Below are positions 10,844-19,349 of a DNA stretch of 64,000 nt, piece after piece. Below the pieces are notes generated by a model. That model searched no databases and was not told the DNA's origin. It saw nothing but the letters and a program-made list of their open reading frames with translations. This stretch comes from Bosea sp. NBC_00550. Its GTDB lineage: Bacteria; Pseudomonadota; Alphaproteobacteria; Rhizobiales; Beijerinckiaceae. The stretch covers positions 3,198,501 through 3,262,500 of the forward strand of contig NZ_CP102772.1 in the NCBI RefSeq assembly GCF_026020075.1. Reading direction: 5' to 3'. A program made the translations under genes and the position numbers. How positions within the stretch are numbered: position 1 is the first letter of the stretch; each line of letters begins with the position of its first letter.

Positions 10844-11134
10844 TCAGGCAGCCGCCGCCACGTCCTCTGCGAACTCGATGCCCTCGAGCATGCGCTCGAC
10901 CGTGACATGCACGGCGCACTCGATCTCGCGGCTGGCGCAGCTGTTGCACTGCGTCGCGCAGGCGGCCCGTGCCTCGGCCAGGATGGTGCGAACTTCGCGC
11001 GCGCAACGTCCGCAGTTCGGGCTGCAGCCGAGGCAGTCATAAGCCTCGCCAGCCGTACGCGGCCCACTGCCGTCAGGGGCGATGGTGCCCTTGATCTGCC
11101 GGCAGGAGATAACGTTGCAGGAGCAGACGATCAC
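10844..11134 (-). CDS. bfd: bacterioferritin-associated ferredoxin
   Basis: A 96-residue [2Fe-2S] protein that in other bacteria binds bacterioferritin and reduces its stored iron for release. It starts with GTG at 11134, overlapping the irr stop by 4 bases (GTGA), so it is translationally coupled to irr. Cys4-x-Cys6 and Cys41-x-x-Cys44 fit the Bfd cluster ligands. Extra Cys34, Cys37 and the CATQCNSC stretch near residues 59-66 are additional. It is longer than E. coli Bfd (64) because of a C-terminal extension. Confidence 0.88.
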   Translation of the reverse strand: MIVCSCNVISCRQIKGTIAPDGSGPRTAGEAYDCLGCSPNCGRCAREVRTILAEARAACATQCNSCASREIECAVHVTVERMLEGIEFAEDVAAAA

Positions 11135-11664
11135 GCGTGATGGCCTACCACGCGCTTGGTCTCGATCTCCTCGCCATCGGCGCGGCGCAGCCGCACGATG
11201 ACTTCGACCGAGGAGATCAGCATGCCTTCCGGCGCTTCCGGCAGGCCCGAGACGTGGATGGTCGAGCCGGGGATGTCGGTGACGGTCTCGTCGTCCTCGT
11301 TGTAGAAATGATGATGCTCCGACACGTTGGTGTCGAAGAAGGTCTTCGGCCCGGAGACCGAGACCTGGCGCAGCAGGCCGGCTTCGGAGAACTGGCGCAG
11401 CGTGTTGTAGACGGTTGCAAGCGACAGCGGCTCGCGCGCGCGGATCGCCTCCTCATAGAGCATTTCCGCGCTGACATGGCGGTCGCCCTTGGCGAAGAGC
11501 AGCCAGCCCAGCGCCATGCGCTGGCGCGTCGGGCGCAGGCCGGCCGAGCGCAGACGGGCCTTCACGGCGCTGATCGGGCACGAGGCCGGGTTTTTCTGCG
11601 GCCACGGAATGTGGTCGCCCGCCACCGGCTTGTGATCCTGATCCTTGTTCGTCAGAACGCTCAT
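11131..11664 (-). CDS. irr: Fur family iron response regulator Irr
   Basis: Heme-responsive transcriptional regulator of iron genes in Rhizobiales. The protein has 177 residues. The winged-helix segment (RLRSAGLRPTRQRMALGW to LATVYNTLRQF) is followed by the Irr HHH motif at residues 117-119. Cys29-Pro30 (ASCPISA) matches the heme regulatory motif position of Bradyrhizobium Irr, which makes that protein unstable in heme. It is co-transcribed with bfd. A long palindromic Irr-like box 38 bases upstream suggests autoregulation. Confidence 0.93.
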   Translation of the reverse strand: MSVLTNKDQDHKPVAGDHIPWPQKNPASCPISAVKARLRSAGLRPTRQRMALGWLLFAKGDRHVSAEMLYEEAIRAREPLSLATVYNTLRQFSEAGLLRQVSVSGPKTFFDTNVSEHHHFYNEDDETVTDIPGSTIHVSGLPEAPEGMLISSVEVIVRLRRADGEEIETKRVVGHHA

Positions 11665-11701
11665 CGATAACGCCTTCCACTACGCCGGTCGCCCCGGCCA
11701 C

Positions 11702-11726
11702 GTAGTTTAGAAAACATCTAAACTAC
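11702..11726 (-). promoter_or_regulatory. palindromic Irr-type operator upstream of irr
   Basis: Perfect 10-bp arms GTAGTTTAGA (11702-11711) and TCTAAACTAC (11717-11726) flank AAACA. The core TTTAGAAAACATCTAAA matches the Irr consensus at 14 of 17 positions. It is placed 38 bases upstream of the irr start. Control by another Fur-family member cannot be excluded. Confidence 0.78.
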
Positions 11727-11883
11727 TGATATTACTGCTATATTTGGCAAGATCGATGTCAGTTGTCAATCGTTCCGACTGCGGCATCCGGCAGCGGCCC
11801 ACAGCCGGCCGATCACGAAATCGCGGTCACGCCCACCTCAGGCGCCCCGAGAGAAAGCCGGCCCCGCCACGCTCAGTGCCGCG

Positions 11884-13473
11884 TCAGTGCCCGCCGCCGG
11901 CTCCGGCGGCCGCCGCCTTGGGTGGCTTGCGCAGGAAGACGGACAGCACGACCAGGCTCGCGAAGATCACCGTCAGGCCGAGGAGGACGTCGCCGAACGC
12001 CATGATCAGGGCCTGCTTGTGGACGCGCTGGTTGATCAACGCCAACGCCATTTTCTCGGCGGCATCGCCATAGTCGCCGAAGCGCTGGATGGTGTTGGCG
12101 AGCGCCTCCTCGGCCACCTGCCGCCCGGACACGACCATCTCGTGAAGCCGCATGATGTGCAGATCGGTGCGGGTGTTCAGCAAGGTGTTGATGACGGCGA
12201 GCCCCACCGCGCCGCCGAGATTGCGCGTGAGGTTGTAGAGGCCCGAGGCGTTCTTGAGCTGCTGCGGCGGCAACGACCCCAGAGCGACGTTGTTGATCGG
12301 CACCATGCACAGCATCAGCGAGCAGCCGCGCAGGATCTGCGGCACGAGGAGCTCGTGGAAATCCCAGTCGGCCGTGATGAACGAGGCCCACCAGGTGCCC
12401 ACCGCGAAGCCGCCGAAGCCGATCATCATCATGATGCGCGGATCGAGCTTGGCCGAGAGCCGCCCCGCGATCGGAGCGGTCAGGAACATGGACAGGCCCG
12501 TGACGAACATCGTCTCGCCGATCATCAGCGCGTCGTAGCCGCGCACGCGCCCGAGATAGACCGGATAAAGATAGGTCAGGCCGTAGAGGCCGATGCCCAT
12601 GCAGAAGGAGAACAGCGAGCCGAAGGCGAAGTTGCGGTTCCTGAAGGCGTAGAGATCGACCAGCGGATCCTCGCGCGTCAGCGCCCGCCAGAAGAACAGC
12701 ACCGCGCCGAAGACCATCACGACCGAGAAGAATACGATCTCGTGGCTCTGGAACCAGTCGAGCCGCGTCCCCTCCTCCAGCACATATTCGAGGCTGCCCA
12801 GGAAGGCCGCCATGCCGGCGAGGCCCAGCCAGTCGAAGCGCTTGATCAGGCTGTGGTCGGGCTTGTCAAAGTCGATCAGCGTCCAGGCCGCGATCGTCAC
12901 GCCGATGCCGGGCACCACGTTGACGAGGAACAGCCAGTGCCAGGAGAAGGCATGGCTGAGATAGCCGCCGATGGTCGGGCCGATCGTCGGCGCCAGCGTC
13001 GCGACGAGGCCGATCAGCGGCGAGACGATCGGGCGCTTGGCGGGCGGGAAGATGGTGAAGGCCGCGGCGAAGACGCCGGGAATCATGCCGCCGCCGATGA
13101 AGCCCTGCACGGCGCGCCACAGGATCATCTCGTTGATCGAGGTCGACTGCGCGCAGAGCACGCTGGAGATGGTGAAGCCCGCAGCGGCGATCGAGAAGAA
13201 GACGCGCGTCGACAGCGCCCGGCTGAGATAGCCGGAGAGCGGAATCATGATCACTTCCGCGATCAGATAGGCCGTCTGCACCCAGGCGATCTCGTCGGCA
13301 GAGGCCGACAGGCCGGCCTGGATCTCAGCCAGCGAAGCCGAGACGATCTGAATGTCGAGGATCGCCATGAACATGCCGAACACCATCGCCAGGAAGGCGA
13401 AGATGCGGCGCATCGGGATGGCGTCCGGGGCCGGCGGCGCTCCCGCCGGCGCGTTCATGGTCGCGGTGGCCAT
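11884..13473 (-). CDS. DHA2 family MFS drug efflux transporter (EmrB-like)
   Basis: A 529-residue inner-membrane antiporter of the 14-helix DHA2 family. MVFGMFMAILDIQIVSASLAEI (TM1, with the D-x-x-I/V-V motif typical of DHA2), QGFIGGGMIPG, and PTIGPTIGGYLSHAFSWHWLFLVNVVPG (antiporter motif C and following loop) are visible. It lies 21 bases downstream of the HlyD-type adaptor gene. Together they should form a tripartite pump using a TolC-like outer membrane channel not in the window. It is controlled by the divergent TetR gene. Confidence 0.92.
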   Translation of the reverse strand: MATATMNAPAGAPPAPDAIPMRRIFAFLAMVFGMFMAILDIQIVSASLAEIQAGLSASADEIAWVQTAYLIAEVIMIPLSGYLSRALSTRVFFSIAAAGFTISSVLCAQSTSINEMILWRAVQGFIGGGMIPGVFAAAFTIFPPAKRPIVSPLIGLVATLAPTIGPTIGGYLSHAFSWHWLFLVNVVPGIGVTIAAWTLIDFDKPDHSLIKRFDWLGLAGMAAFLGSLEYVLEEGTRLDWFQSHEIVFFSVVMVFGAVLFFWRALTREDPLVDLYAFRNRNFAFGSLFSFCMGIGLYGLTYLYPVYLGRVRGYDALMIGETMFVTGLSMFLTAPIAGRLSAKLDPRIMMMIGFGGFAVGTWWASFITADWDFHELLVPQILRGCSLMLCMVPINNVALGSLPPQQLKNASGLYNLTRNLGGAVGLAVINTLLNTRTDLHIMRLHEMVVSGRQVAEEALANTIQRFGDYGDAAEKMALALINQRVHKQALIMAFGDVLLGLTVIFASLVVLSVFLRKPPKAAAAGAGGGH

Positions 13474-13494
13474 GACGGCCTCCTGGGGATGGGC

Positions 13495-14703
13495 TCAGCG
13501 CTGGCTGGCGGGGCGCGGATCGATCGACACCACGACCGACATGCCCGGCCGCAGCACATGCTTGCCGGTCGATTCCTTGTCGAGCGCGATACGCACCGGC
13601 ACGCGCTGCACGATCTTGGTGAAGTTGCCGGTCGCGTTGTCGGGTGGCAGCAGCGTGAAGACCGAGCCGGTGCCGCCGGCGATGCCGCTGACCGTGCCGT
13701 GGAAGACCTGCCCCGGCAGAGCATCGATCGTGATGCTCGCCTTGTCGCCGACCTTTAGCGGCCCAACCTGCGTCTCCTTGAAGTTCGCGTCGACATAAAT
13801 CTGGTCGAGCGGCACGATCGACATCAGCCGCTTGCCGGCGCTGACGAGGTCGCCGAGCTGGAGATTGGTGTTGGCGACGACACCGTCGATCGGCGCGGCG
13901 ATCTTGGTGAAGGAGAGGTCGCGCTCCGCCTTCTGCTCGGCGACCTTGAGTTCGTCGATCTGGCGGGCCGCTTCGACGCGCTGCGCCTCCAGCACCTTGA
14001 TGTTGGCCTGCGCCTGCATGACGCCGGCCTTCGCGCTCGCCAGCGACGCGATCGCCTGGTCGCGCCCGGCTGTCGCGGCGTCGAGGGTGGCCTGCGAGCC
14101 ATAGGACTTGGCGGCGAGGCTGTTGGCGCGCTCGAAATCGGCGGCCGTGCGGGTCACCGCCGCCTCGGTGGAATTCTGCTGCGCCTGCGCCTGCACCAGC
14201 GCCGCGCGCCCGGCTTCGATCTGGCTGTCGATGCGCGCGAGCGTCGCCTGCGCCGTCGCGGTCTTGGCGCGGGCGCTTTCGAGCGCGATGCGCCAGTCGC
14301 CATCGTCGAGCGCGGCGAGAGGCTGGCCGGCCTTGACCTGCTGGTTCTGCACGACCGAGACGGTCGCGATGTTCGCCGCGAGCTTGGCCGACACCGTCGC
14401 CATCTCGGCGCCGACATAGGCGTCGTCGGTCGAGATGATGAAGCGGCCATTGCGCCACCAATCGATGCCGTACCACAGGCCGGCGCCGAGAGCTGCGACC
14501 GCTGCCACGGTCAGGAGGCCGCGCTTCAGCGGGCTCTTCTTGGCCTTGTTATCGGCGGCCTCCGCGGCAGGCGGGGCGTCCTTGGCCTGCGGCTCGCGTG
14601 CCTCGCGGGCGGTGGCAGGGTCGGCTGGCTGGGCGGTTTCGGCCTTGGCGTCGACCAGCTTCAGCCGGTCGCGGCGCAGTTCTGATGCGGTTTCAGCAGA
14701 CAT
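13495..14703 (-). CDS. HlyD/EmrA family periplasmic adaptor
   Basis: A 402-residue membrane-fusion protein. A cytoplasmic N-terminal segment of ~55 residues precedes one membrane helix (LLTVAAVAALGAGLWYGI). Then come the first half of the lipoyl domain, a coiled-coil hairpin (about 120-220, rich in Ala/Gln/Glu), the second half lipoyl IAAPIDGVVANTNLQLGDLV, and a beta-barrel domain. It is first gene of the efflux operon. One TetR-type operator sits 20 bases before its start. Confidence 0.92.
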   Translation of the reverse strand: MSAETASELRRDRLKLVDAKAETAQPADPATAREAREPQAKDAPPAAEAADNKAKKSPLKRGLLTVAAVAALGAGLWYGIDWWRNGRFIISTDDAYVGAEMATVSAKLAANIATVSVVQNQQVKAGQPLAALDDGDWRIALESARAKTATAQATLARIDSQIEAGRAALVQAQAQQNSTEAAVTRTAADFERANSLAAKSYGSQATLDAATAGRDQAIASLASAKAGVMQAQANIKVLEAQRVEAARQIDELKVAEQKAERDLSFTKIAAPIDGVVANTNLQLGDLVSAGKRLMSIVPLDQIYVDANFKETQVGPLKVGDKASITIDALPGQVFHGTVSGIAGGTGSVFTLLPPDNATGNFTKIVQRVPVRIALDKESTGKHVLRPGMSVVVSIDPRPASQR

Positions 14704-14723
14704 CGTGCGTCCTGCATGTCAAT

Positions 14724-14741
14724 TCGAACCACCTGGTTCGA
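14724..14741. promoter_or_regulatory. TetR-type operator 1
   Basis: TCGAACC-ACCT-GGTTCGA: 7-bp arms around 4 bases, 20 bases from the efflux operon start. It has the same core (CGAACC N4 GGTTCG) as the operator at 14783-14804. Confidence 0.82.
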
Positions 14742-14782
14742 TTGCGCTTGAAATAGCGCGGGCGATAATGCATATCAAGTCA

Positions 14783-14804
14783 AATCGAACCGGTTGGTTC
14801 GATT
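14783..14804. promoter_or_regulatory. TetR-type operator 2
   Basis: AATCGAACC-GGTT-GGTTCGATT: perfect 9-bp arms around 4 bases, ending 48 bases before the TetR gene. Its centre is 61 bases from operator 1, close to six helical turns, so both sites lie on a similar face of the DNA. Confidence 0.85.
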
Positions 14805-14852
14805 CTTTTTTCGCAGTTGCCATGCAGTGTCCGCAGGGCGGGCCAGGAAGTG

Positions 14853-15521
14853 ATGTCAGAAACCTCTGAACCCACGGTGAAGACGGGCCCGCGCAATCGC
14901 CGGATTGCGGGCGCCGATCCGGACAAGCACCGCCAGATTCTCGACGGCGCGTTGCAGATCTTCACCTCGCGCGGCTTCGACGCCGCCAGCATGAACGACA
15001 TCGCCGCGGCGGCCAATGTTTCGAAGGGCACGCTCTATGTCTACTTCCAGGACAAGGAGCATCTCTTCGTCGCGCTGATCCAGCGCGAGCGCGAGGCGCA
15101 GAAGCGCGGCGCGATCGAGGCCCTGAACGAGGATTCCGATCCGGTGCGCGCGCTGGGCAATTTCGGCCGGTGCATCGTGCGCATGATCAATGCCGAGCTG
15201 GCGGTCAGCGCGCATCGCGTCGTCATCGGCGTCGCCGAACGCATGCCCGATCTCGGCCGGGAATTTTACGAGAACGGGCCGATGCTCGGCTCCCGGCTCA
15301 TCGCACGCTATCTCGACCGCATGGTCGCCGAGGGCAAGCTCGCGATCGACGACACCTATCTCGCAGCCGTCCAGTTCCTCGATCTCTGCCAGGCCACGCT
15401 GACGCGCCCACGCCTGTTCAACGCGGTCCGCACTCCGCCGAGCGACGAGGAGATCCGGCGCGTCGTCGCCTCGGCGATCGAGATGTTCATGGCGCGCTAC
15501 GCCACCAAGCCGCAGGGCTGA
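14853..15521 (+). CDS. TetR/AcrR family repressor of the efflux operon
   Basis: A 222-residue regulator. Start chosen at ATG 14853 (MSETSEPTVKTG) because AGGAA lies just upstream; an in-frame TTG 36 bases earlier is less likely. The N-terminal helix-turn-helix runs from RQILDGALQIFTSRGF through MNDIAAAANVSKGTLYVYF. The C-terminal ligand domain resembles the AcrR C-terminal AefR-like type. It is divergent from the HlyD/MFS pair with two operators between, the classic layout for ligand-relieved repression. Confidence 0.92.
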   Translation: MSETSEPTVKTGPRNRRIAGADPDKHRQILDGALQIFTSRGFDAASMNDIAAAANVSKGTLYVYFQDKEHLFVALIQREREAQKRGAIEALNEDSDPVRALGNFGRCIVRMINAELAVSAHRVVIGVAERMPDLGREFYENGPMLGSRLIARYLDRMVAEGKLAIDDTYLAAVQFLDLCQATLTRPRLFNAVRTPPSDEEIRRVVASAIEMFMARYATKPQG

Positions 15522-15534
15522 CGCCAAACGGGCT

Positions 15535-16521
15535 TCAAGCGGCGACCTGCTTTGCCCGGATGCGCTCGCGATGAGCCGTATAGAGGCCGGATCCCGCGAT
15601 GATCACGGCGCCGACGAAGGTCCAGACATCCGGCAGCGTCGCGAACAGGAAGAAGCCGAACAGCGCCGCCCAGAATAGCTGGATGTAGGAGAACGGCGCC
15701 AGCAGCGACGCGCCGGCGAAGCGGAAGGCGATGATCACCAACCAGTGCCCCGCCGTCGAGACCGCGCCGATGAACAGGCCGACCAGTGCGATCTCCCAGG
15801 TCGGCGTGACCCAGTGCAACGGCAGCAGCAGCGTCATCAGCAGCGCGCCGAAGACCGTCGAATAGGTCACCGTCGCGATCGGGCTCTCGGTGCCGCTCAT
15901 CAGCCGGGTGATGATGAGCGAGAACGCCCAGCTCAGCGACGAGCAGACCGGCAGCAGCGACGCCGGCTGGAACCCCGCCCCGCCCGGCCTCACCACGATC
16001 AGCACCCCGATCAAGCCGATGAGGGTCGCGAGCCAGCGCCGCCAGCCCACCTTTTCGCCGAGCAGCGGGATCGACAGCGCGGTGACGAACAGCGGCGCGA
16101 CGAAGCTCGTCGCCGTCGCATCGGCGATCGGCAGGAACTTCAGCGACGAGACGAACAGGATCGACGAACCGATGATGCCGACGCCGCGCAGCAGATGCAT
16201 GCCCGGGCGCTGAGTCCGCAGCGAAACGGAGCGGCCCTGCCAGGCGATGATGATCAGCAGGAAGAAAGCAGAAGTGATGTAGCGCAGCCAGACGATGTGC
16301 AGCGCCGGCACGCTCGCGGCGAGGTATTTCGACGCCGCATCGCCCGCCGACAGGAAGATCGTGGCGAGCAGCATGATGCCGATGCCGAGCAGGCCGTTGT
16401 CGCGCCGGAGCGAGGCAGCGGGTGTGGCAGGCACAGGCTCGGGTCCGGGAGAGAAGGGCTGCGGCAATGTCTTGGCGGGATTTTTATGATTACGACGCAG
16501 CCTAATCGTTTTGATCGGCAT
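15535..16521 (-). CDS. DMT superfamily (EamA) transporter
   Basis: A 328-residue inner-membrane protein with two EamA repeats, about ten membrane helices. The first begins LLGIGIMLLATIFLSAGDAASKYL. Substrate is unknown; relatives export metabolites. Start at 16521 (MPIKTIRLRR) is tentative. Frames further upstream run into the asd terminator at 16581-16613, which argues against the longest start. It converges with the TetR gene 13 bases away. Confidence 0.85.
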   Translation of the reverse strand: MPIKTIRLRRNHKNPAKTLPQPFSPGPEPVPATPAASLRRDNGLLGIGIMLLATIFLSAGDAASKYLAASVPALHIVWLRYITSAFFLLIIIAWQGRSVSLRTQRPGMHLLRGVGIIGSSILFVSSLKFLPIADATATSFVAPLFVTALSIPLLGEKVGWRRWLATLIGLIGVLIVVRPGGAGFQPASLLPVCSSLSWAFSLIITRLMSGTESPIATVTYSTVFGALLMTLLLPLHWVTPTWEIALVGLFIGAVSTAGHWLVIIAFRFAGASLLAPFSYIQLFWAALFGFFLFATLPDVWTFVGAVIIAGSGLYTAHRERIRAKQVAA

Positions 16522-16580
16522 CCCGCTGCGCAAAGAAGGCAGGTTCTCCATGCACCGGAGGGCCTCTCGGCCCGGATGCC

Positions 16581-16613
16581 TCAAAAAGAAAAGGCGGGCA
16601 CGAAGCCCGCCTT
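16581..16613 (-). terminator. rho-independent terminator of asd
   Basis: On the minus strand GGCGGGC, loop TTCGT, GCCCGCC (16593-16611) followed by TTTTCTTTTT. It lies 25 bases beyond the asd stop. Confidence 0.9.
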
Positions 16614-16636
16614 CCTCAAATGCCGGTCTAGCCCGT

Positions 16637-17671
16637 TCAGGCCGCCTGCTTGCGCGGCTGGATCAGCTTGCGGTTGACCAGTACCTCGGCGATCTGGATC
16701 GCGTTGAGTGCCGCACCCTTGCGCAGATTGTCGGAGACGCACCAGAAGGCGAGCCCGTTCTCGACCGTCGAGTCCTCGCGGATGCGCGAGATGTAGGTCG
16801 CGTCCTCGCCGGCCGCCTCGTGCGGGGTGATGTAGCCACCCGGCTCATGCTTGTCGATCACGAGGATACCCGGCGCCGTGCGCAGCACTTCGCGCGCCTC
16901 GTCGGCGGTGATCGGCTTCTCGCATTCGATGTTGACCGACTCGGAATGGCCGATGAAGACCGGCACGCGCACGCAGGTCGCGGTCAGCTTGATCTTCGGG
17001 TCGAGGATCTTCTTGGTCTCGACCATCATCTTCCACTCTTCCTTGGTGAAGCCGTCCTCCATGAAGACGTCGATCTGAGGAATGAGATTGAAGGAGATGC
17101 GCTTGGGGAACTTCTTGGTCTCGACTTCGCCGGCCGAGAACACGGCGCGGGTCTGGTTGAAGAGCTCGTCCATGCCTTCCTTGCCGGCGCCGGAGACCGA
17201 CTGATAGGTCGACACCACGACGCGCTTGACGCCGAAGCGATCATGCAGCGGCTTCAGCGCCACGACGAGCTGCGCGGTCGAGCAGTTGGGGTTGGCGATG
17301 ATGTTCATCTTGGTGAAGCCGGCAGCCGCCGCGGCGTTCACCTCCGGCACGATCAGCGGCACGTCGGGATGCGTGCGCCAGGCCGAGGAATTGTCGATGA
17401 CGACGGCGCCCTGCGCGCCGATCTTCGGCGACCAGACCTTTGACACCTCGCCGCCGGCCGACATCAGGCAGATATCGGTGTCGGAGAAATCGTAATGCTC
17501 GAGCGCCTTGCACTTCAGCGTCCTGTCGCCGAAGGAAACCTCGGTGCCGATCGAACGGGACGATGCCAGCGCCACGACCTCGCCGACCGGGAAGGCGCGC
17601 TCTGCGAGAATGTCCAGCATCTCGCGGCCCACATTGCCGGTTGCACCGACCACTGCGACCTTGAAGCTCAT
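16637..17671 (-). CDS. asd: aspartate-semialdehyde dehydrogenase
   Basis: Reduces aspartyl phosphate to the semialdehyde in lysine, methionine, threonine and diaminopimelate synthesis. The protein has 344 residues. The NADP loop AVVGATGNVGREML is at the N-terminus, the catalytic Cys is in IIANPNCSTAQL, and the substrate-binding GHSESVNIE is present. It is monocistronic with its own terminator. Upstream is an unusual structured region (17697-17783). Confidence 0.96.
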   Translation of the reverse strand: MSFKVAVVGATGNVGREMLDILAERAFPVGEVVALASSRSIGTEVSFGDRTLKCKALEHYDFSDTDICLMSAGGEVSKVWSPKIGAQGAVVIDNSSAWRTHPDVPLIVPEVNAAAAAGFTKMNIIANPNCSTAQLVVALKPLHDRFGVKRVVVSTYQSVSGAGKEGMDELFNQTRAVFSAGEVETKKFPKRISFNLIPQIDVFMEDGFTKEEWKMMVETKKILDPKIKLTATCVRVPVFIGHSESVNIECEKPITADEAREVLRTAPGILVIDKHEPGGYITPHEAAGEDATYISRIREDSTVENGLAFWCVSDNLRKGAALNAIQIAEVLVNRKLIQPRKQAA

Positions 17672-17696
17672 GATGTTATCCTTTGCGGATGAAAGC

Positions 17697-17831
17697 GGTT
17701 CGGGTCTCCCTTTGGGGCCGCCCCGCCCAGTCCTCGGGCGGGTTCGGCAATCTGCCCCCGCCGGGGGGAGATGGACCCGGAACCGAGGCGAAGCGTCAGC
17801 GCGACGTACCGGCTTTCCCGGTCGTCGTTTT
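17697..17831 (+). ncRNA. candidate small RNA ending in a terminator
   Basis: A closing stem pairs GGTTCGGGTC..TCCC (17697-17710) with GGGAGAT..GGACCCGGAACC (17767-17783, with bulges). Inside is CCCGCCC/GGGCGGG with a short loop. A hairpin followed by TTTT at 17802-17831 could be its 3' end. Read on the other strand the first structure would sit in the asd leader 25 bases before the start. No promoter was identified. Confidence 0.35.
17802..17831 (+). terminator. terminator-like hairpin without an annotated gene upstream
   Basis: CGACG-t-ACCGG (17802-17812), loop CTTTC, CCGGTCGTCG (17818-17827), then TTTT. No plus-strand protein gene ends before it, hence the small-RNA suggestion. Confidence 0.5.
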
Positions 17832-18097
17832 GGTCGTGAGTTTCGTCGTCTGACGGACAGTCACAGAGCCAATCCCGAAGGGCTGAAAACTTCGCTCGCG
17901 GCGCATCGCTGCACCACGGCCCTGTCAGAACACCCGCCGCGCGAAAAAGTCAATCTCCCCCTGACGATCCGGCAAGCGCCGGCCATTAACCCTGCTCGTT
18001 GACCGAACGTTCATGCTGCCGACCGATCGGCATCGGCCGGTAACCGCCCGGCGACTCTTCGCGGCCAGCCTGCGCCCCGAACGAAGGGCGAGCCGCC

Positions 18098-19234
18098 GTG
18101 ACGCGGCATGGGAATGGTGGTTCGCGTTTGCATTGGGTCGATGTGGTGTCGAGGTTGCAGGCAGGGCTCGATCGGCTCAGGCCGTGGCTCGCCCGTGCCC
18201 TTGCCATCGGCCGCAACATCACGGCGCGCATCGCCGGGATCGACGCCGTACCGCTCCTCATCAGCTGTGCCGACCGCATCGAAGCCAGCTTCCGCTGGAC
18301 CCTGCGGCTCGGCCGTCATCTCCTGCCACGCCGCGGACTCGGCCTGACGGGAGCGCTCGCCTGGCGCTGCGCGGCAGCGCTGGGCGGCATCGGCATGACA
18401 GCCATCCTGGTCACCGGCCTTTCGGCCAAGGACGAAGATCAGCCGAGGCTCGCCAGCCTTGCCCTTCCTTCCGCAAATCCCATGGCTCAGGGTGCAGCAA
18501 CCCCACGCCGGCCACGCCAATCTGCCACTGCGGAGGATTGGGTCGCGATCCCCCGCCCCATGGCGATGTTCAGCCTGGAGGCTTCAGAACTCGGCCGGGA
18601 AGCCCCGTCTCTCGAAACCCGACGCAGCCAGGACGGCAGCCGGCGTGAGGATCTTCTGAGCTTCGGCAGCTTTGCCGAGCCGAAAGCGCATCTCGTTCTG
18701 CGCCTCGCCACCGGAGAGGGCGCCGCCGCCGGCAGCCGCTCCTTCATGGTTGCGCTGGTGCATGACACCGCTCAGCGTGGACACGCCATCGAACGCAGCA
18801 GCGCTCCCATCCCGACCGAGACCCGGTTCGGCCCATTGGAAACAGCCGATGTCGTCCTGGGCGAAGGCGCGGAAAGCCGCTCCTGCGTCGCCTTCCGCAC
18901 GCCGCCGGGCGAAGCGACCTTCGCGATGAGCGGCTGGTGGTGCGCCGCGTCCAAGCCGAGCGATCGCCGGCAGCTGACCTGCCTCATCGACCGGCTCGAT
19001 CTTGCCAATGCCGGGGCCGATCAGGAGTTGCGCGCCGTCTTTGCCAGCAGCGAGCTCAAGCGCCAGCCGGGTTGCGCCCCGCCACGCCTCTCGGCCAGTG
19101 GCCGGAAAACCTCCTGGCTCGACGTCGATGGCAACCTGCCGGCCCTGCGGATGAAGACCGCCAGCGCCGATCCCGCGCGCCCCGCCAGCGAGATCCGCAG
19201 GAATCGCGACAAACCGGCTCGACGCCAGCCCTGA
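18098..19234 (+). CDS. hypothetical membrane-anchored protein
   Basis: A 378-residue protein that I do not recognise. Residues ~87-110 (GALAWRCAAALGGIGMTAILV) form one probable membrane helix, so most of the chain (from ~115) would lie on the far side of the membrane. The second half contains Cys-bearing strands such as GWWCAASKPSDRRQLTCLIDRLD. The C-terminus is basic. Start is uncertain because the N-terminal 30 residues are weakly constrained. It is followed by a small exported protein. Confidence 0.65.
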   Translation: MTRHGNGGSRLHWVDVVSRLQAGLDRLRPWLARALAIGRNITARIAGIDAVPLLISCADRIEASFRWTLRLGRHLLPRRGLGLTGALAWRCAAALGGIGMTAILVTGLSAKDEDQPRLASLALPSANPMAQGAATPRRPRQSATAEDWVAIPRPMAMFSLEASELGREAPSLETRRSQDGSRREDLLSFGSFAEPKAHLVLRLATGEGAAAGSRSFMVALVHDTAQRGHAIERSSAPIPTETRFGPLETADVVLGEGAESRSCVAFRTPPGEATFAMSGWWCAASKPSDRRQLTCLIDRLDLANAGADQELRAVFASSELKRQPGCAPPRLSASGRKTSWLDVDGNLPALRMKTASADPARPASEIRRNRDKPARRQP

Positions 19235-19349
19235 CGCTCCGCGAAACTCATCGGCGCTAACAAAGTTGTTAACGACAGCGCGCTACTCTTTGCGCCGGAT
19301 TAAGGATGCTTACATCGAGTGGGTGCATCCACTCCCGGAGATCGCCGCC

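Larger units (their letters stand above)
17672..18097. other. 426-base divergent intergenic region
   Basis: It contains a multi-branched inverted-repeat structure (17697-17783) and a terminator-like hairpin (17802-17831), both described separately. From 17832 to 18097 I see no gene. It must contain the promoter for the 18098 gene. Confidence 0.6.

Noticed and set aside
11887..13758. Plus-strand open frame of 623 codons opposite the MFS gene
   Set aside because: Antisense to a clear 14-helix transporter; composition is Arg/Asp/His-rich without motifs.
16522..16584. Longest start of the EamA transporter
   Set aside because: It would place the start codon inside the asd terminator hairpin/T-tract region, and the extra residues are non-hydrophobic, Arg-rich sequence.
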